A stretch of 64,000 nt of DNA from Melastoma dodecandrum (lineage: Eukaryota > Streptophyta > Magnoliopsida > Myrtales > Melastomataceae): NCBI GenBank assembly GCA_029817715.1, contig JARUPY010000607.1:4774001-4838000 (forward strand), in the 5' to 3' direction. This document shows, one piece after another, positions 12,429-24,133 of the stretch (the stretch's first letter is position 1; every line of letters starts with the position of its first letter). The translations under genes were made by a program, and so were the position numbers. The notes under the pieces were generated by a model. It had not been told where the DNA came from. It did no database searches and was given only the letters and a program-made list of their open reading frames with translations.

Positions 12429-13145
12429 ATTTCTCTCACAGATATCCCACAAATACTCACCACCGATAGAGTGAATCCCTATCCCGAATTGGATCTAACG
12501 CAAGAGCAAAGCCCTGGTTCTTATCGCAAAATTAAGGTTCTGGGTATTCAAAACAAACAATCTTACCACCAATAAGAAAAGGGCAAACAACAACAACAAA
12601 CAACTCGCAACCTTAATCAAAACCGGCTGACGGGGAAGGAATTACACAGAAAATAACCCAAATTAGGTTTCTGGGTAGCTCGAAAAATGAAAACTTTAGT
12701 AGCGAAAACCCAGGAAAGACGACAAAATCGCCGATGGGAAAGGGTAGGAAGAGGGAGGGGGATTAGGGTTTTCTTCCGGTGGGAAGGAATTGGGGTCCGA
12801 TGATGAGGATAGAACGGGGGAGGTACACACCAGTGATTAGGATTAGGTTTAGCCTTTGGTTTTGGTTACGCAACTATTTTTTGGTTGATTGTTTTTCATT
12901 AAAAGATAAAGCCCAGATATAAAAATATTATTTAAAATTATTGATTTTAACAGTTGATTTGATATTAGATTCTCTTTTCATTTATCTGGAAAAATTTTTT
13001 ACTTACATATGATTTGGGTCAAATACAACAAGCCATTAAAGAGTAAAAAAAAAGTATCAATCAATTTGTGGCTTTTAACACCAACCCATTTAGATCACAA
13101 GCCCGAGTAGGAAAATTTTGGACACTTTTTGTTAGGAGGAAGATT
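12429..13145. other. Promoter side of the coiled-coil gene, otherwise empty
   Basis: This holds the 5' UTR and promoter of the minus-strand gene starting at 12428, then A/T-rich DNA. I see no gene in it. Confidence 0.5.
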
Positions 13146-14462
13146 TCATTTTTTGTGTCTCCTCTTACAAGGCGGTGATGCTTCGGTTTTCTTACTTACT
13201 GCCACAAAGAATAGTAAGACCATCAGGAAGAAAATCAACACGAAGAATATCTTGATCATGAGCCACCTATTTGATGAGATGCTGTTTAGGTACTTGAGCA
13301 AAGCCCCCTGCGCCCCCTCCACGTTCGCCAATGTGTAGTCCATGTTCTCGTCGATCCTGGGGATGCGGAACCAAGAGAATGTTTACTACTCTGGAATGTG
13401 TTATTTCAGGTCATACTGTTCACAGAAAAATAGGATGATTCTTAAGTAATGTCTCTGGAGAACCGTCATGACAGATACACGAATGAGTGTTGGTCGGACA
13501 TGAAGGGACGACTACAACAAGTCGGATGATTCATCAACACCGCGGGGTAAGGTCATATGATTTAAGTTTTTATCATGCAGTGACATGACTTATAATCCTG
13601 TTGATACTAGATTAAAAAAAACAATAACAATAAGTTGAACCATTACTTCCTACTCATCTATGTTCCAGGAGATACTTACCAGCAGCCATTCAATAAAAGA
13701 GCAGTATGGGGATAATTTAGATCAAAAGACTTGGAGGAGCCTTCTGCCAGAAAATGGAAAATACCTTATGGCAACCTCTCCTTGCTGAGCTACAAAGGTC
13801 TCCAATTGGTTGAATATGTTGCTCAGTTCGTGGATGGTAGATTCAACATTATGAAGTGCTTCGGCTCTGCTCTGCATGTAACATTTTTCTGTCTTGGAGT
13901 GGTACCATTTGTTGACTTTGCTGCTGTTGATGATTTTGCGGCAACAAGGGTTGACCTTCCCCTTCTTCCTTTCTGCAAAATAGAAAATGTAAAATAAAAC
14001 AAACATCGATAGTCAGAGAAATCGAAAACCTTTGAGTTTCAGACCACACACCAGCCATGTAGTTAGTAGAGTAAGCCAGCCAAGCAGCAGATAAAATGAA
14101 ACAAATCATGGATCTGCAAACTAAAATCATAATATAGAGAACAGAGTAAGAAAGTAACCAACTGTTCACTTTCAACAAAACAAGCATATGGTTGTTTTTC
14201 CATGCCAATAGTCCACTCCGAAATCAGGGTAACCCGATTCCACTACACCTATAACTATTCTTTTCAAAATATAGCACCTCATACATGAAATCAAGATGTG
14301 CAGTAAAAACAGTCAAAGGCACAAAGAAAAAACATTTAGACTACCAAGGAAACAACTGGTATGGTGATGATGACAATGAAGATGATGATCCATTTGCCCA
14401 AGGAGGAGGTGGTACAGTTGAGGTATTGGAAGCATTCTTCACCGCAAGTGGGTGCACTGATT
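13146..14462 (-). pseudogene. SYP31/SYP32-type syntaxin fragment, broken
   Basis: Three exon-like blocks on the minus strand (14345-14462, 13765-13972, 13146-13356) encode the C-terminal half of a Golgi Qa-SNARE: a Pro/Ser linker (STVPPPPWANGSSSS), a Gln-rich stretch (PLLPQNHQQQQSQQMVPLQD), the SNARE helix (SRAEALHNVESTIHELSNIF, then NQLETFVAQQGEVAIR and NVEGAQGALLKYLNS), and a transmembrane anchor. The Habc region is absent. Lesions seen: joining the first two blocks makes TGA where the family has Arg; extra bases before YMQSR shift the frame; and the stop after FFVA is lost, adding 17 residues. The syntaxin would act in ER-Golgi fusion, but this copy cannot encode it. The 5' part is not found up to 14837. 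Confidence 0.8.
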
Positions 14463-14836
14463 CTTGAAAAGGTATGCCTGCTTCCCTTTCTTGTTTTCTC
14501 CAAAAAGTAAAATTTCATTTCAAATTGCATACAAGCAACAAGAAATTGATCTAGTAAAAGGAAAAATGATAAATCCTGTTACAATGGTGTTGAAGAGGGA
14601 AAAAATATACTAAATCAATGTTGAATATTAATGGAAAATGATGCTTGGGACAGATAAAATCCTATTTCAAATGGTAGTTTGTGTTTGTGTTTTTTTTTTT
14701 TGTGTGGGGGGGTGGTGTGGGGGGGGGGGGTAGCTACAAAAAAAAAAACAAAAAGAACTAGACATAGTGTACAAGGAACGGTAAGCACACAAAGAAATTG
14801 TAGAATCTAGTAAGACGAACTTATTACCCAAATTAA
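14463..14836. other. Spacer with low-complexity T and G runs
   Basis: I see no gene here. A run of T followed by a G-rich run (about 14688-14731) and poly-A at about 14739 form a low-complexity patch. Confidence 0.5.
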
Positions 14837-14934
14837 GAGTTTTGTACGGAAATACGGTTAGTTTAAAAAAAAATTTGCGAAATATGGTCCCAGTTTCGCA
14901 AAATACGGTTTTACCGTCGAAGGGGCGCGTTCCG
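14837..14934. repeat. Left terminal repeat of the large MULE
   Basis: About 95 bases align to 58798-58895 with a handful of differences. The word aatacggt or a close variant recurs four times in this stretch, which is what a repeated transposase-binding motif would look like. The base before it is flanked by acccaaattaa, with no partner found on the right because that end is gone. Confidence 0.85.
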
Positions 14935-15362
14935 GATTACAAAGAGGGCGCGGTCCGGAAACGCGCCCTCCGTGTGCCCAAGTGAGAGGCGGGTTTTGGG
15001 AACCCGCCCCTATTGTATGCGGGGGCGGGTTTTGGAAATCCGCACCTTACGCAGCACCGATTCGTGGGGGAATCACGGAAAAAAAAAAGCCTAAATGTAC
15101 AAGGGGCGCGGTCTCAAAACGCGCCCCTTGAACAGGTAGCCCTCCCGACCCCCCTGTCCCCCCCGTCCCCTCTGACGGGGGCGGGTCACTCCCCCCAGTC
15201 CCCCCCAGTCCCCGTTTGGACAGTCCCTCTATCCCCCCCCAACCCCCTGTCCCACCCTCAACCTTCCGCCACTCCCCCCTGTCCCCCCGTCCCCCCCTCT
15301 TGTTTGGAATGGTACAAGGACCCGCCCCCCCTTGGAAAACATAAGGGGCGGGTGACAATACA
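14918..15362. repeat. GC-rich subterminal palindromes, left side
   Basis: Short palindromes with arms of the types GGGCGCG/CGCGCCC and GGCGGGTTTT/CCCGCC occur in series (for example 15098-15128), followed by C-rich runs. The inverted counterpart lies at 21127-21397. An open frame through this DNA at 15013-15378 is a by-product of base composition and is not a gene. Confidence 0.75.
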
Positions 15363-15562
15363 ACATTCCTATGAATAACTTTAGAAACCCTGTTTCAATA
15401 AACATAAATAACCAAACTAACTTCGAAACAATTCATAGATAACATCCATACATCCAATACCAAACTTCGAAACAATCTAACACCCAACATTCAATAACAA
15501 AGCCAACGTCTATACATAACGTCCAACATCTAATGTACAAAGTCAAACGTCCAAATTTCATA

Positions 15563-17715
15563 TTAGTAATGTCCCCTACGCCTCGTAGATTTCCTCCTAA
15601 CATAAGGCCTCACGACGGGAACTTCTGGAACTTCTGGCTGCTCCGATGGAACATCCGGGTACAGTTGTGTAATTTGAGAAGTTCCTTCTCCTTGTTTCAA
15701 ATGGTCGTACCTGAAGAAGTTATATTAATTAAGTTACGAAAGTTTAAATGAATCTTAAATCGAAGGACTTACCCGAATTCTCTTGGGTCTTTAATCGGAG
15801 CTCCCGGTGTAGAACTGGACCCAAACTCGTAATAAGGAGTGTCGTAATCGCCATAAACATGAGAAACTTGCGATATGAGCATGCCTTCTCGCACTTCATG
15901 GCCCTCCTCGTCAAATACGGGGTCGTCGCATGTCCGTGGCTCCTTCTCATGTTCATGAACCTCTTCCGCAACGTCGATACGATGAGGATGATCTTCCTCC
16001 ATATGATCTTCCTCCTCCATATGTTGTTCACCTTGCGGGATGAACTCGTATGCAGGTTGATCTTCCAACCCGCCGGTACGACCATACAATCTTACCGGTG
16101 CATACTCCCGCATCATTTCCATGGACTCCGCGGCAAGAGTAACGAGTTCCGGGTGGTCAGACCGAAGCTTTATCTTTCTGAAGTTCTTCATCTACATCAG
16201 AAATATAGGTTAAAGTTTAAAAATGAATCAGAAAAATGTTACGAGATACTCATACTCATAAACAATTTATCAATGTGCCTAGCATGGAGCCGGTTTGCGA
16301 TATGTGCTGCCTGGTGTGCTTGGCATACCATTTTGAGTATCTAACGGGAGACTCCCAAAACAGAGGCACGACCATGTTAATCTGATCTTCCCACTGCTCC
16401 ACAAACACTCGGTGGATCTCTCTCCAATTGTTCATGGTCTTCCCGCGTAAATCTATTCGATGGAGTGCCTTGCTTGTGTCACAATCTTCCGGCACGAGTT
16501 GATGATCGCCAAACTGACGAATCACTCTATTCGGGTACTGTCACTCCACGATGTAGAAGCAAATCAGCGGAAGTTTTGCATGCCAGAAAGCCTCACCAGA
16601 TCGGCAGTAATCAGGAAGCATGGCTACCAACTCATCCGGGTAAGGATACCAAATAATCTGCATATATCAATGTGAATGTGTGAGAAGAGTTCAATATAAT
16701 CAAACGAATTTGTTAGCTATAGAAGTTTACCTGATCCATGCTCTGCCTATCGAATGCCTCTCTGTAGGAGGAAAGAACCTGGGTGGACACCGTGCGTACA
16801 TCCTTCGCAACGGCCTATCGATGGCTCAAAGGCATATCTTCCATAAAGGGGGTACAAAGTCTCAGAGGTGCTATATGAGGGAATCTATCCCATGCCCAAA
16901 TCTGTAACAGTATCAAGGGACCCTCTATCTGAGATGCCTTATGGTGAGCCGTCTTACACAAACTCCTGTAAAGCCACGCAAGGCATACACTTCCCCAATT
17001 ATAATTTCTAGCCCTCTCAAAGTCAGATAGCAGATGCAACCAGAATAAGTGCACTAAACTATATGACTTCGTTGTGAACAGCATCCCACCAATCAGTTGC
17101 AGAATATATGTCTCGGTATGCATATGCACTAACTCCTCAGGGGCATGTATAGGGATCTCACCAAAATTTGTAGCCAGCCAGCTCAGTCTAATACGACTAG
17201 ACCTAATGTTGTCACCCCTAGGTATCCGACCCAATACCTCTAGACACACCGCCTCATTAGATACGGATGTATCTGCTATCACCGCATCACCATCTACGGG
17301 CAAACCTAGCTGAATTGCCACATCCTGAAGGGTGATAGTCATCTCACCGTGCAACATATGGAAGGTGTGCGTCTCCAACCTCCAGCGTTCCGTCAATGCT
17401 ATGATGAGGGCCCAGTCCAATGATATGAACGGAAGTTTAGCCACTCCATAGAATCCTGCTTGACGGAGGTAAACGTCCATCCTGGGATCGGTGGCACCTC
17501 CTTCAGTGATTTCTCTATCCGATGGCAAGTGAGAACGTTATTATGTAAATAAAGCACGAATTAGTAAAAAGGTACGAATACATGAAACATATAATGCATA
17601 CAAGGTATGAATACACGAATTGATATACCATACTATATCCGGCTTCTCATACAGTCGTCGATCGATGCTCTGCTTGAGCATCAAGAACACTTGTGTTTCT
17701 TGGTCCTGGACGCAT
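15563..17715 (-). pseudogene. Plant mobile domain (PMD) protein gene of the MULE, with nonsense codons
   Basis: Minus-strand exons at about 17634-17715, 16731-17511, 16259-16657, 15773-16191 and 15563-15710 give the PMD arrangement: an opening MRPGPRNTSVLDAQAEHR, then LIIALTERWRLETHTFHMLH, TITLQDVAIQLGLPVDG, a TTKSYSLVHLFWLHLL block, and an acidic tail ending RRKSTRRRGHY. PMD (the MAIN/MAIL1 family, often labelled 'phosphatase 7 long form') occurs both in host genes and in MULE or gypsy elements. In-frame stops replace conserved Trp codons: after RSTTV in exon 1, after PLSHR in exon 2 and after FYIVE in exon 3. The gene begins about 100 bp after the transposase gene on the same strand. Exon edges outside the quoted motifs are approximate. 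Confidence 0.78.
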
Positions 17716-17821
17716 TTTCCTGTTAGACAATATAACAACAACGGTTAAAAACAAACACAACTTAAGCATAAAATAAAAAATCACAACTTATTCAATTTAA
17801 ACATTGAATAAACACTTACAA

Positions 17822-20339
17822 AGATTCCTATTTGGACAACTACGTCGGTTATGACCTTCCTTTCTACATAACCCACAACTAGTTTTTCGAGATTTCTCAT
17901 TGATATCCATTTCATTACGTATACAGGATGACCGTGGACGCCCTTTTGGTCTGACTCTTGTAGGATCGGGATTGACTCTCGGGAAAGGATATTCCAGCCA
18001 ATCATATTTGCAATCAAAAGAATGCTATTTTGAAGCATACACGGCCTTCTGACACTCGAACGAGTAGAAATAACTAATCATCGCGATATGATCTACATGC
18101 ACGTGTGCATAACATGCCAAAGTATGCGAACATGGAATGCGATAGATTTGCCACTTCTTGCTGCTGCATTTCCGCGCTTGAAGAAATACATACTTGAGTC
18201 TATGTTTTCCTCTAGTTTTCATGTCATCCCTTCTGCCTATCCAGTATGACACACAATTATACCATATTTTCCGAACAAGAGTCGAAACAGGAAGATTTCT
18301 GGCACCTCTTATAATGGCGTTGTAACTCTCGCTCAAATTCGTAGTCATAAGACCATATCTATAAAAGCAATCCCGACTCAAACACCACTGCTCTTCATTC
18401 ATCTCGGCGAAAAACTCTGCAGCTTCTGGCATTGATTCAAACAAGCTTTTCATAATGTTTTTGTGCTTCACAGTCATCGATTTCCTCGCTGCGGCTATCC
18501 ACTTCCTTTTACAAGCAACATTTTTATATCTAGTATTGAAATTGCTTGCCACATGTCTAAGACAGAACCGCCAATGCGCAAATGGCGGGTTCCAGCCCAC
18601 CTGCAGATCATTCATAGCCGCCTGAATGCCAGCATGTCTGTCAGAAAACAAGCATACTCCTCATGTCCTATCACCAACGACATATCCCTTAAGACATCTC
18701 AAGAACCAACTCTAAGAATCATAGTTTTCCTCATCAACCGGTGCAAATGCAAGCAGCACAATATGGTTATCCCCATTTATAGCACAAGCAATTAAGAGTT
18801 TATGCATATATTTACCATATAGAAATGTGCCATCTATACTCACAACTGGCCGACAATGAGTAAATGCCTGAATACATTGTCCAAACGCTCAAAAAAGTCT
18901 CTGAAACTGTAATACTTCCACATCGCCAAGATTATAAGTTGCACCCCAATCAACAATTGTTTCAGGTTGGCAATTCTAATTGCATTCATTATATGCGGCA
19001 ACTTGTTATAAGTTTCATTCCATTCGCCATATTCAATTTCAATTGCCTTCCTCTTTGCATCCCATACTTGTCTCCGAGTTACTTCATACCCAAATCTCTC
19101 GTTTATTACATTCCGTAGGAACGACACTTTCACTTCAGGAGATTCTCTAACAAAAGTACGGAAGTAGGGAACCATAAAGTTACAGTCAAGTCGATCATGA
19201 TCCTGGGAAAGCACTACATTTAAACATGTATGCATCTTACCAACGATGGTTATTTCAAACTCATCATCACAGGCACATTGAATCGCGCGTAATCTCCACT
19301 TGCAACCAGAACCAACCTCAGAACAAAACACAGACCACGTCGTCTTATCTGACTCCACAATTTCGTAGTTATAATGGTTCTTGATATGGAACATATTCAC
19401 CGTATGAATGAGATGGTTCTTATGCTTGAAACGCATCCCTTTACGAAATTTAACCGCAGCATCTGGATCGTCCGTCGTCCTAACTTCCACATAATCCTCG
19501 AAAATCACCTTCCCAGTATCGCCACTGTCTAGATAGAATGGTAGAGGTTTTTCCAACCGTTTCTTCCTAGAGGGACCAGCCTCATTAACCCCCACATTAT
19601 TATCATCGTTCCCTAAATCAGCACTGTTAAACATTTCATCATCAGTATCCGCCTCATCGGAATTCACTATTGAATCAACGATATGATTCTCATATCGCCG
19701 ATAAATAGTTTCGTTTAGAGCTTCTTCACCGCCCACATCAAGTTCTAAATCTTCAAACGGATCGCCCTCTTCATAATCGTCTCCGTAATCATTACCACCA
19801 TCATCATCCATATCACCATCCTCCTCATTCCCCACATTACCACCATATCCGCTACACCTTTCATTCACCGGAACAAATCGACGAAAATTTCTACTAACTT
19901 CGAAATTTTTCATTCTCTCTTGCACAACATTTAACCCCTCATCCACATTCACTCCTACGGCTTGCATGTTACTACCGTGCTTACTTCTTGAATTTGTCGG
20001 CCTCCCTTCATTGCTAGAATTACCAGAAACTGATATCACATATACTTCTCGAATGCGGTCACTATTTGACATCGCAAACTCACACAACAACCTAACATCT
20101 TCATCATCACCTATCGATACTAGCACAAAATTTATGCCGGAAGGACCATACGAAGGAACGGGATATCTATGACATATTTCCAGCCTACTTCCTTCGTTTA
20201 ATCTCATTGTATTAGCAATGACCCTTTCGAATTGGACATAGTCCACATCAGCAGGTACCTTTATACGTTTTACTGGACTCCTATTATAACCTACTCCTTG
20301 ACTACCATGAATAACTTTCCCATGACCATACAATAACAA
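17822..20339 (-). pseudogene. MuDR-type transposase gene of the MULE, with nonsense codons
   Basis: Read from 20339 down on the minus strand: an N-terminal plant MuDR region (VDYVQFERVIANTMRL), a long acidic linker, the MuDR DNA-binding region (KGMRFKHKNHLIHTVNMFHI, then SGCKWRLRA), the MULE transposase core (VVSIDGTFLYGKY and LFSDRHAGIQ, which hold two acidic catalytic-type residues), a SWIM-type zinc finger (YRIPCSHTLACYAH) and a C-terminal CCHC knuckle (CGLCRKEGHNRRSC). Lesions in the core: one frameshift and stops near LQFQRLF, after EENYDS and after VVGDRT. No ATG is evident at the 5' end (the frame opens with TTG), so a first exon may be missing. The enzyme would cut and join element ends; this copy cannot. 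Confidence 0.85.
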
Positions 20340-20519
20340 ATGAACTTACGCCATTCAAACGTAAGGGAAAACTTACGTGAATTAGTTACCCTCTCGATCT
20401 TCATAATACCTACAATAATTCAAACAACGAATAATTAATCATCATAATTGTAATACCAAACAACAATTCAAATAAAACCAAACAACAATTCTAAATAATC
20501 AAATCAATTTATAAATTTA

Positions 20520-20820
20520 TATACTAAATAATCAATCCTAAATTTTCAGTGCAAATTTCTAACATAAATTTATAACCTAAATTTCCAACCTAAATTTCTA
20601 TCTTACATTTCTATCCTAAATTTCTATCCGAAATTTCTAACCATATTTTCTAACCTAAAAATCTAACCTAAATTTCTAACCTAAATTTCTATCTTACATT
20701 TCTATAATAAATTTATATCCTAAAATTCTAACCTAATTTTATAACCTAAAAATCTAACCTAAATTTCAAACCTAATTTTTTAACCTAAATTTTGTAACTT
20801 AAAATATCTAACCTAAATAA
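20520..20820. repeat. A/T-rich minisatellite upstream of the transposase gene
   Basis: The words taacctaaatttcta and tatcctaaatttcta recur with small changes at intervals of 12-16 bases. It lies 5' of the transposase gene inside the MULE. Confidence 0.75.
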
Positions 20821-20829
20821 TTAAACTTA

Positions 20830-21126
20830 CGGATGATAATCGGATGTCGGACGGGCGGAGATCGGAGGTCGAACGTCGGAGGTCGGAGGTCGAACGGGTG
20901 GACGGGCGGACGAAGGACAAGGGGAGGATGGAAGACGAGGAGGACGGGGGACGGGACGAACGGAGGTCGGAGGCGGAGAGGATGGAGCACGAGGCGTAGG
21001 AGGACGGAGGTTGGTTTTGGTTGCTGCGTCGGAAGTCGGGGGCCGGGGTCGGAGAAATCGACGGAGGGAGTAAAGGAAATTTGAGTTTTAGGGTTTCGGT
21101 CCCGATTTCGGGACTTATGTCCGTCG
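20830..21126. repeat. GC-rich short tandem words (ggaggtcgga type)
   Basis: Units such as gtcggaggtcg and acgggcgga recur, mostly at 20840-21010. This probably forms the 5' leader of the transposase gene. Open frames across it on both strands are compositional. Confidence 0.6.
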
Positions 21127-21397
21127 GGAGAGCGAGTTTCGAAAACCCGCCCCTTATTGTTTTATTGGAGGGGCGGGTTTTGAAAACCGCCACCCGTCTG
21201 ACGCCCATTGCCCTTTGGAGAGGCGAGTGGGTTTTGGAAACTCGCCCCTAGGGGGACAGACAGGGGGGACTGGCCGAAGGTTTGGGGGGACAAGGGGGAC
21301 CGGGGGAGTGTCCTAACTGTTGAAGGGGGGACGGAGGGGGATGAGAGGAGTGACCCGCCCCTTTGGTGTCCCCAGGAGGGGCGGGTTTCCAAAACCC
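21127..21397. repeat. GC-rich subterminal palindromes, right side of the MULE
   Basis: Palindromes of the GGGCGGGTTTT...AAAACCCGCC type stand next to G-rich runs. They mirror the C-rich runs at 15130-15330 in inverted orientation (for example gaggagtgacccgccc against gggcgggtcactcccc). The outer terminal repeat that should follow is absent. Confidence 0.75.
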
Positions 21398-24133
21398 GTT
21401 GCGAGTAATCCGCTTAAATTTTTTGATCAATTGTTGAGTCACGGCTAAATGTTTTCTTAATTCATGTATATGACACAAACTTAGACCATTTACTTGGTTC
21501 ACGACCTGTTGCGAGTCACCTTTAATTAATGCCACCTTTTTCTCCAATCCCGAGTAAGATTTCTAATGTAATAATGAGTGTGTTGTACTCAGTAACACTG
21601 TTAGTCACATGTTCTACTAACTTAAAGGCAAATTTAGTCTTGAAGTCTGCTGGTGATTTTATAACAATCCCAATTTCAGCTCCAAGCCTTGTCGACGATC
21701 CATCAAATCATGGTTCCCATAGCTCTTGTACCTCTTCTTCTTGATCTACCAAGGTTTCACTCGAGTATTCTGCTAAGAAGTCTACAAGGACTTGTCCTTT
21801 GATAGCCTTCAGGGGTTTAAACTTTAGATTGTACGTAGATAAAATTAGACTCCATTTACTCTCTCCCAGTAAGTAATGGGCTCTCGAACAATGTCTTGAA
21901 GACTTGCGCTTTTGAGACTACATGTACTTCACTACTTCCTATGTAATGCCTCAACTTTGTGACTGCATAATAAACCTTTAAGCACAGCCTTTCCAAAGCT
22001 GTGTATTTGGTTTCAGCAGGATTCAAAAGTCTAGACAAATAGAATACGACTCATTCTCTCTTTTGGTCATCTTCTTGAGCCAGGAGAGCGCCTATTGAAG
22101 TAGCATTTGCCGCAAAAGTATAGAATGAAAGGCTTCCCGAGCTGAGGGGAAGCCAAAATTGAAGATCTTGTTAGATACTCCTTCATTTTCACGAATTCTT
22201 TTTCATGTTTGTCCGTCCAGACATACCTATTCTTTCCTCTCAACAAGGTTATAAAACCTTATGCCTTCCCTACCAGGTTCCTGATGAACCTTCTCAAATA
22301 ATTAACTCTCCCAATGAAAGCTTATAGCTCTTGTCCCTAGGGGGTTGTAGTTCATGTATTGCTTTAATCTTTCTCGGATCAATCTGGATTCCATTTTGAT
22401 GTACTAGGAATCCAAGAAATTGTCCAGTCTGAACTCCAAAAGCACAATTTAATGGATTCAGCTTTAAATGATGTTTTCGCATATGGAGAAATGTTGCAGG
22501 AGGTCATCGACGTGCGAGTCATTAACTTTTGACTTCACGACTATGTCATCAATGTATACTTCCATTGTTTTCCCAATCAGAGAGTCGAAAATAGCATTCA
22601 TAACCCTTTGGTAGGTGGCTCCAATATTTTTTATACCAAATAGCATTACTACCCACTCAAAGATGCCAATGGGACATTGGAAAGGTGTTTTGTAAACATC
22701 CTCTCCAGCTATGAAGATTTGGTTATGTCCCAAGTAACAATCCATAATTAACAAGACAACATTTCTTGTCGTCTTGTCAATTAGCTCATTGGCTATCGGC
22801 ATGGGATGTTCATCTTTTGGGGTTGCTTTGTTCAAATCCCAAAAATCTATGCATACTCGGATTTTACCATTTTTCTTAACTACGGGAACAATACTCAAGA
22901 TCCATTCTGTATATCAAGACGTCCTAACTTATCCAACTTGAAAAAGCTTTCTTACTTCTTCATTCACGAGTTTGGTCACTTCTCCGACCATTCTTCGTAG
23001 AGCTTGTTGGACGGGCTTAAAGTTTTCCCATATCGAGAGCTTATATTCCACCAGGCTTCTGTCTAGCCTCAACATTTCAGTATAATCCCTAGCGAAGCAA
23101 TCTCGAAATTCGTATAACACCTCCTTGAGGATAGAGGCTAACTTGTCATCTAGAATAACACTCATGTAAGTAAGTCTGGGGTTTTCTTTCGAACCAAGAT
23201 TAATGCTACCCAAATGATCTTATGAAGTAAACAAAGTTTCTCGACTATGATCATCGAGTTGCAAAGAAAGAACGCCTAAAAATGGCCTAGAACTGAAAGA
23301 AAATGACAATGGTGTAATGCAACGCACTTTTTCATCACGACCTAAACACTCTAAGGGATGTGCTTCTTGGTGCACATCGACCATTCTTCTTCAATTTTCA
23401 TAGATGCCTCCTGCGGGAGTCTATCGGGCCCCTAAACTCTGCATCATCAGCTCGATTTTGATTTTCGTCCTCATTCTGACCTGGGCGATTCTCGATCTCG
23501 ATTTACATGTCTTCCGCCCTGATCCCAGCTTGAGTTAGAACAATATTTCCCTCGGCATTCCTCGAGGCCTTTCGCCCATCCAGGTAATGGGAATCCCTTC
23601 TTTAGGCATAAGCAGTCCTAGGTTGTTCTCGAGACCCTCATCTCCGGGAGCTTCCACAATGAAACTAAACAGTGGGTGAAGCCTCTAGACGTCCGAGGAG
23701 TATCATCTTCCTCGCTTCCCCACCTAGTCAGAACTATTGGGGTTTCGACTCTTGTTGTCTCTACCTGATAGATTATGCCTCTCCTCCTCGAGATTCAATG
23801 ATCGGCCTTCAAGGTCATCTTTCCTTGTTCCTTCTTCTCGGGCACCTGTTTCACTGCAATGAAATTCACAAACTTAGCTTCACAAGAATAATGATTTTTG
23901 TGAGCTCAAACTATTTCATCATCAAGCCATATAATCAACTTTTTATGCAAAGTAGAAGGTATGACTGCCGCTTTATGCAGCCAATCTCGACCCAGTAGGG
24001 CATTAAAGGTCGAAGCCATATCAAGCACAAAGAAAGCCGTCTCCATCTCATGTCTCCCGACTTGAAGGTTTTCTGAGAACACTCCCATATATTCTGACCT
24101 CTTACCATTAGAAGCATTAATCGACATTCTCAT
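21398..24133 (-). pseudogene. Tat-type pol remnant (PR, RT, RNase H, aRH)
   Basis: The protease piece (23906-24133) holds FNALLGRDWLHK. The RT (22464-22898) holds VVKKNGKIRVCIDF, the MPIANELID region and the active site YIDDIVVKSK. Thumb and RNase H pieces follow at 22482-21856 (KYTALERLCLKVYYAVTKL, typical of gypsy RNase H). The tail at 21720-21420 is the second RNase H. Stops and shifts break it into at least six frames. The last gypsy codons read ...KKFKRITRN and then run into the palindrome of the MULE. Confidence 0.8.

Larger units (their letters stand above)
14837..21397 (-). mobile_element. Large Mutator-like element with MuDR-type transposase and PMD gene, right end lost
   Basis: The left end (from 14837, gagttttgtacggaaatacg) is nearly the same as the terminal repeats of the foldback elements at 58798 and 60170. 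Inside come GC-rich palindromes (14918-15362), a PMD gene (15563-17715), a MuDR-type transposase gene (17822-20339), A/T-rich minisatellite (20520-20820) and an inverted counterpart of the GC-rich block (21127-21397). The expected right terminal repeat is missing: at about 21397 the sequence passes directly into the RNase H region of a gypsy element. Both genes lie on the minus strand and carry several stops. The family relation to the two foldback elements is seen in sequence; that this is their autonomous source is inference. Confidence 0.82.

Noticed and set aside
15013..15378. 121-codon Pro-rich open frame in the left MULE subterminal region
   Set aside because: It consists of the C-rich repeats of the element and has an equal counterpart on the other strand.
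20813..21208. 131-codon Ser/Pro-rich open frame upstream of the transposase
   Set aside because: It translates the ggaggtcgga-type short repeats and the palindromes; no domain is seen.
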